Origin: Centropus unirufus
Taxonomy: Eukaryota; Chordata; Aves; Cuculiformes; Centropidae
Length of the DNA stretch: 64,000 bases
NCBI GenBank assembly: GCA_013397695.1
Contig: VYZI01000021.1
Location: 3,530,590-3,594,589 of the forward strand
Reading direction: 5' to 3'
Below are positions 59,348 through 64,000 of the stretch, one piece after another. The translations under genes and the position numbers were made by a program. Below the pieces are notes generated by a model, which saw only the letters and a list, made by a program, of their open reading frames with translations, was not told where the DNA came from and made no database searches. Positions within the stretch are counted from its first letter, which is position 1, and each line of letters opens with the position of its first letter.

Positions 59348-62300
59348 ATTTAAAAACAGAGTTGAATTCCGAGAGTAAAAGAGCAAAACAAAACCTAAGC
59401 CAGGTGCCCATGTCTGGTAAACAATTTTCTTTTGTTCTCAGTGATGAGAAAAAGAGAAAAACTCAAGAAAATGAAAAAACTCCAACTCAAAAATAAAAAA
59501 TAGATGTGCGCTGTTTGAAGAAGTGATGCGATAAAAGATCTGTGTCTCCTTAGCAGAAAGATGGAGCATCTTTCAGCAGACATGACAGAGCGTAGTGGGG
59601 AAATTCTTTTAGTGTGAAGAGATGGGGCACACAGGTGAGGTTATGCACCTGTGCAACCAAGGAAGAAAATGGGCAATCATTTTCTTGAGGGCCTCCTGGG
59701 AGTTGGGCCTGTGCAGCCCAGCAGTAATCCTTTTGGAAATTTAGTGACTTCACAATTTGTGAAGATTTGACCCAGTGACTGCAGATCTCAGCTATGTGTA
59801 AAAACATGAAGATGGAAGCCTGGGCTCCCAGGGGCAAGGTCCAGCATTAACAAACCAGGAAATCCTGTGACTGCTGTTGTTCTCAGGGTCAAGCTGATGA
59901 TCAGAATCAGTCATGAAGAGATTCGGGCTTAAGGCAATAAAAGTTCAAGGAATCCTCAGAAGCTTTCAGCACTACTACAGGAAAAAACTCAAAAGCCACG
60001 GCAAACCAACAAAGTCTCACAGAAGGTGGTTCAGTTCATCTTTGTCTCTTTATTTTTTGAGGTAGGCCTAGCATAGGCCAGGAGCCAACTGCAGAGGACT
60101 CCATGGGACAGATTGGTGTTTGTTTTTTCTACCACACTTAGGTTTTGTAATATTTCATCGAGCTGCACTTAAGAACTCATCATATCTTTACAGTTTAGCT
60201 GCCTAAAATTTCTTGTCTCATTATTCCGCCTGGTTTAAAACCTATTTATTCTCTCCCTGCCTATGTCTACAGTGTTTTAGTGCACCTGGTGTTGAGCCAT
60301 GATGCCACCAGAAAGAGGATGCAATTGCAGCCAAAAAGCTGAAATGCATGTGCATGCTGGCCTCTTGTTCCATATACAATTGCTGATACGAATTTTACTT
60401 CTGCAGGACTGTCTCATTCTTTGGGGTTCAGGATTGGAAATGTTTTCTCTTTAATGCCCAGATGATACAGATCCCCAAGACTTAACTCATACAGATGAAA
60501 ATAAATGAGGATGGCTTTTTACATTTTTAACAGAATATTAGAAACATTCTTCAGCCTTCCCACAGCATTACAATGAATGGTAAGAAACAGAGGAAAAACT
60601 GTTTTAAATGCAGAACTTCAGATTTCTGTTAGGCACCAGATAAGACTCAGCCCCCTTACATACTCAGCATTTCATCAACGAAGAATAAATAAAATATCCT
60701 ACATTCCTCAGAAACCTTACAATACCTGGATCAAAAAAAAACGGGAACAGACGCTAATATTCTTGCCCACAGACAACACTACTTTTCTGCTTCAAATGGA
60801 GCAGGCACTGGTGTTGTGTACATATTGTTATCTGCATAACAGGAACTGTGAGCGCAACAAAGCTGTGGTATTTTGCAATAGTTTGCATTCAAAGACGGTG
60901 GACTGAAGTCAGTGTTTATCACTAAGTTACTTCTCAGGAACTGGGCCAGATCAATACTGTATTCTTTCAGACCTCTCTAAACCCAGCAGGGAAGGCAATC
61001 ACAGTGGTGCAGAACTCTGCACCTTCTGGAACAGATCAATACCCTGACAGTGCTAAGCTTTGTTCCGTCACCAGCTTTAAGATGTTCTGCATGCTCTACA
61101 TGATTGCTTAAAGGTTTGTTTTCTCTTCTTCCTATACGACAACACTGCTCCCACCCTGATCTTTCCTAATAACATCACTGTAATTGCCTTGACACGAAAT
61201 AGCAGCACAAACACAGATGCTTTGCTTTGAGGTGTTTTATCCCTTTATGAACGTCTTTATTGGTTAAGGGTGTTGATTTCACTTTAGTATGAAATCAGAG
61301 CTTTTTGTTTGCCTTTTCATTCTCATATTGTTATACTAAATATGACAAACTGATTTGGCCTATGGAGATTAGCTTATATTGTAAGGTGTGGTAGATACAA
61401 TGATCTATACTGAGTAAAGAATATTAGCTTAAAATTTGTGTTGCTGAAGTCTACTTTAGTATAATCCCACTCAACCAAATCATCTTATTTGTCTTGGAAA
61501 TACTATGGGGCAAAGTTACCTTTCTGCTAATGCTAGGTAGAATAAATCAGATTTTATTTTGTTCAAGCTAGATCTAGAACTCCTCATTTCTTTTGCCTAA
61601 TGTCTACTGTCATCTCAAGCTGCAGAACTTGTAGTTTTTTTTCAAAACTACGTGTAGTTTTCTCTTTTTGCATATTATGTAGTGTCAACCAACTTAAAAG
61701 GTAGTAAGCCATTGCAAATTACCAAACTTCTAGCACTGGGAAATGCCTCAAGCAACAGAATTGTGTTTGGAAATGGCTGATGTTCAGTGACTTTTCATGT
61801 GTACATAATTATTTGCAAACCTGTAATCTAACACGTACTTATTTGTAGTCTAGCATTAAGGTGCTTTCTGCTGAAGGAAGGAAAAGGGAGGTTGTTCAGA
61901 GCATGAGATAGGGCAGTCTGAAGGACATTCTAAATTGCACATGCCTCAAAGGCTCCTTAGTGATGCTTCACTGGCAAGGAACATGGCTGTTCCATGTGCT
62001 GAAAGGAAAAAAGGAAAGGGTGGTTCAGAGGAGCCCTTGGTGGTTTATTGGGACAATTGTCAATCCAGAGGAAATCCTTTGGCAAGTATCTGCCTTTTCA
62101 GGGCTGCTCTGTTGAAGTTGGTAATTTTTTTTCCTAGATACCAGTGGATATGGAAAAGGGTTTTTAAACTAGAAGACCATCTGTTTCTCAAAAAAGAACT
62201 AGTTCAGAGATCTCCTGAGCTCTGGAGAGGGTCAGACAAGATAATCACACTTTTTCCTCCTCTTTCTATTATCTGCTAATTTGTAGCGCTTGTTTGGCAG

Positions 62301-62907
62301 ATCTACAGAGGGACTTCTTAGTCCAAAGGCTCTGTGGTACTTTGAAATGAATTACCACTTCATCACATGAAAACCTTCAGTCCTTAAGACTGGACCACAG
62401 GAATGTTGCTGTTTTTCTTTGATAGTTGACTTCCGCTCCATTTACCAGGTAAAGCATTAATCCTTCACAGCCTTCTCCTCATTTTAAAAGTCTTTAGCTG
62501 TGGTTCTCTGTTATGCCTTGAAAAGCATATTGTAAGGAGTACAAATTAGAGATATACTGCCTTCAAAACAGCCGCTTCACACTTCTGCATATGCGTAAAG
62601 TAGGATAAGATATGCAATTTGTAGGTACTGTGATTACTGGCTTAGGGAGAACATACAGCATTTCTCAACATTTTGGAGACATTAATACAATTCAGACAGG
62701 CCATTTTCTGTAATATGTGGTTTGCTGTATCTGATGTATATTTTTTTCATCTCAGACATAAAGGTAAATCCCTTTCATTTACATAAGTGGGCTCTATAAA
62801 CCAGATTACCCGAATTAATCATAGATATTTAAGCATATTACATTGCTCTGTACCACAAGCTAGCATTCCTAGAAGGTGGATCAGAGATAAGGGTCCCATA
62901 AATTACT
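59348..62907. other. Unique non-coding DNA, no gene seen
   Basis: No exon, RNA gene or transposon recognised. Open frames of 109 (60577-60906) and 114 codons (61935-62279) fall within the chance range and have no known motif. Confidence 0.55.
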
Positions 62908-62984
62908 GGCCAAATCCCTTAGTCCATCAGGCTTTATTTCCACTAAAATCAGTTTTACCTGAGTAAGACCTTCTGGATTCGGCC
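62908..62984. repeat. Hairpin copy of the dispersed amniote repeat
   Basis: The left end GGCCAAATCCCTTAGTCC is roughly complementary to the right end GAGTAAGACCTTCTGGATTCGGCC, and the middle contains CACTAAAATCAGTTTTACCT. It matches the remembered palindrome GGCCAAATCCTGCAGTCC ... CAGTTTTGCCTGAGTAAGG ... GCAGGATTTGGCC. It is among the best preserved members in this window. Confidence 0.6.
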
Positions 62985-63479
62985 CTGATACACTTTTATA
63001 TTTATAGACTCTTCAGATACAAAGAAAGCTTCATGAAACAATTGTATCATTTTTCTTACTGTTATTAAATACACTGTTTAAAATGAAAGTATTAAAATAA
63101 GCTATTTTTATTAATGGTGCTTTTAATAATAAACATGTGTATTATACCACTTGTGCTTTGCTTTTATCAGCCTATTAGATTTTATTTAACATCTCTATTA
63201 TGTTATTTCTGGTAAATAGATTAAATCATGAATGTAGAAAGCTGGCTATTTTACCATCAGTAAAAGAAAGATCACACTGTAGCATTTTGCATCTCTGCTT
63301 CCTAGAAGGCTCTAAGTTTCATCTTTCATTTGGAAACCAGTTGGGCTACAGGCAACTAGTGTACTTTTACATAGAGAAGTATAGAAAATATTCCCCCCAC
63401 ACGCTTATTTTACCCTAATCAAACACTGCAGATGTATCTTGTCAAGAGAATGCACCTCATCCTCAGAAATCAAAGGGAA
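62985..63479. other. Non-coding AT-rich DNA, no gene seen
   Basis: Unique AT-rich sequence; nothing recognised. Confidence 0.6.
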
Positions 63480-63775
63480 GTGACTTTAAGGAGGACAGAG
63501 CAGCACAGCAGCAGCTGACCCCACACCAGACCCCACAGGCAGGTCTGTCAGGCAAGCCAAGGAGGATACTAGGGAAGATGAGCTGACACCCTATGACACT
63601 GCTGCAGAGATTCATCCTGGAGCTGGGCATCTGGGTCCTTCAGCTGCCAAGGTCACCGGTGCAGCCCGCTCCCTTGCTGGAGCAGTGAGAGTGCCACGCA
63701 TGTCTCAGCACTCACACAACAAGGGCTCAGTAGTTAGCAAGGACCAGTGCAGGCAAAGGTCTGCATATGAATGCA
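63480..63775. other. GC-richer unassigned patch
   Basis: This stretch is clearly more GC-rich than its flanks and contains repeated CAGCAGCAG-like words and CACACCAGACCCCACAGGCA. On the plus strand a frame stays open for about 60 codons from 63578 to a TGA near 63780. The translation (Ala/Gly/His/Ser-rich) is not recognised. An old LTR or LINE 5' region is possible, but no terminal dinucleotides, primer-binding site or CR1 words are visible. Confidence 0.3.
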
Positions 63776-64000
63776 ACTGAGACAGATTTAGACCAAGAAT
63801 TAGGGGTCCGAAGAATTTTCCTTACCAACTTCGTTCTTCCTGTATATTCTTCCCCTTATTATTTACTTACATCCTATCTCAGCCTCATCCAGTCAAAAAG
63901 ATTTCCAGCAGAGAATTTTTCTCTACTTCTAGTGTACAGACCTATGGACATGTTTTGAAAAGGTATTTTAATTTCAAGCTCCTTTTCAAAAGAATATGTG
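63776..64000. other. Non-coding DNA to the window edge
   Basis: Short unique stretch; a 63-codon frame (63767-63958) is not recognised. Confidence 0.55.

Noticed and set aside
63480..63775. Endogenous retrovirus LTR
   Set aside because: I found no TG...CA ends, primer-binding site, polypurine tract or retroviral coding words in the block or its flanks.
1..64000. tRNA, rRNA, CRISPR array or bacterial-type operon
   Set aside because: No clover-leaf consensus boxes, regular spaced repeats or ribosome binding sites were seen on either strand by eye.

Overview
This window looks like non-coding vertebrate nuclear DNA, most likely from a bird: an intergenic region or the inside of a very large intron. 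The base composition is AT-rich, CpGs are sparse, interspersed repeats are few, and the recognisable ones are CR1-type LINE fragments. One of them ends in the ATTCTATG-type octamers typical of avian CR1. There are no bacterial-style operons, ribosome binding sites, CRISPR arrays or phage genes. A run of exactly 50 N marks an assembly gap at 39540-39589. I cannot name the species, chromosome or flanking genes.

I find no protein-coding gene, tRNA or rRNA that I can support. Open frames are short and occur on both strands. I count 16 ATG-initiated frames of 100 codons or more. A rough estimate with independent bases at about 40% GC predicts about 15, so the set looks like chance. The one outlier is a 207-codon frame at 1764-2387. 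It resembles no family I know and is listed only as an unexplained open frame.

Layout. 1-8.8 kb: unique AT-rich DNA with the long open frame, a perfect 26-bp palindrome (5005-5030), an A-rich tract, and two old dispersed repeats (3543-3591, 6368-6468). 8.8-9.15 kb: a GC-richer, CpG-containing patch with a strong polypyrimidine tract and AG. 9.15-37.5 kb: mostly unique DNA with microsatellites, small inverted repeats, a degenerate hairpin repeat (16910-16970) and AT-rich stretches rich in TAAT-type words that could be conserved non-coding elements. 37.5-39.6 kb: an old antisense CR1, a younger sense CR1 3' end, then the gap. 39.6-51 kb: AT-rich candidate regulatory DNA, the best CR1 fragment (43425-43967, with an internal deletion), another hairpin repeat (44784-44839) and a 29-bp tandem duplication (50533-50590). 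51-64 kb: three more dispersed hairpin-type repeats, a very old L3/CR1-like LINE relic (54715-54920), an old CR1 3' end (59184-59347) and a GC-richer unassigned patch near the right edge.

The most interesting structure is a set of six to eight short, degenerate, often palindromic repeats scattered over about 60 kb. They share words such as GGATTTGGCC, TTGACTTCA and TGAGTAA. I read them as diverged members of an ancient amniote repeat family. I cannot assign a database name, and no new biological system is demonstrated here.
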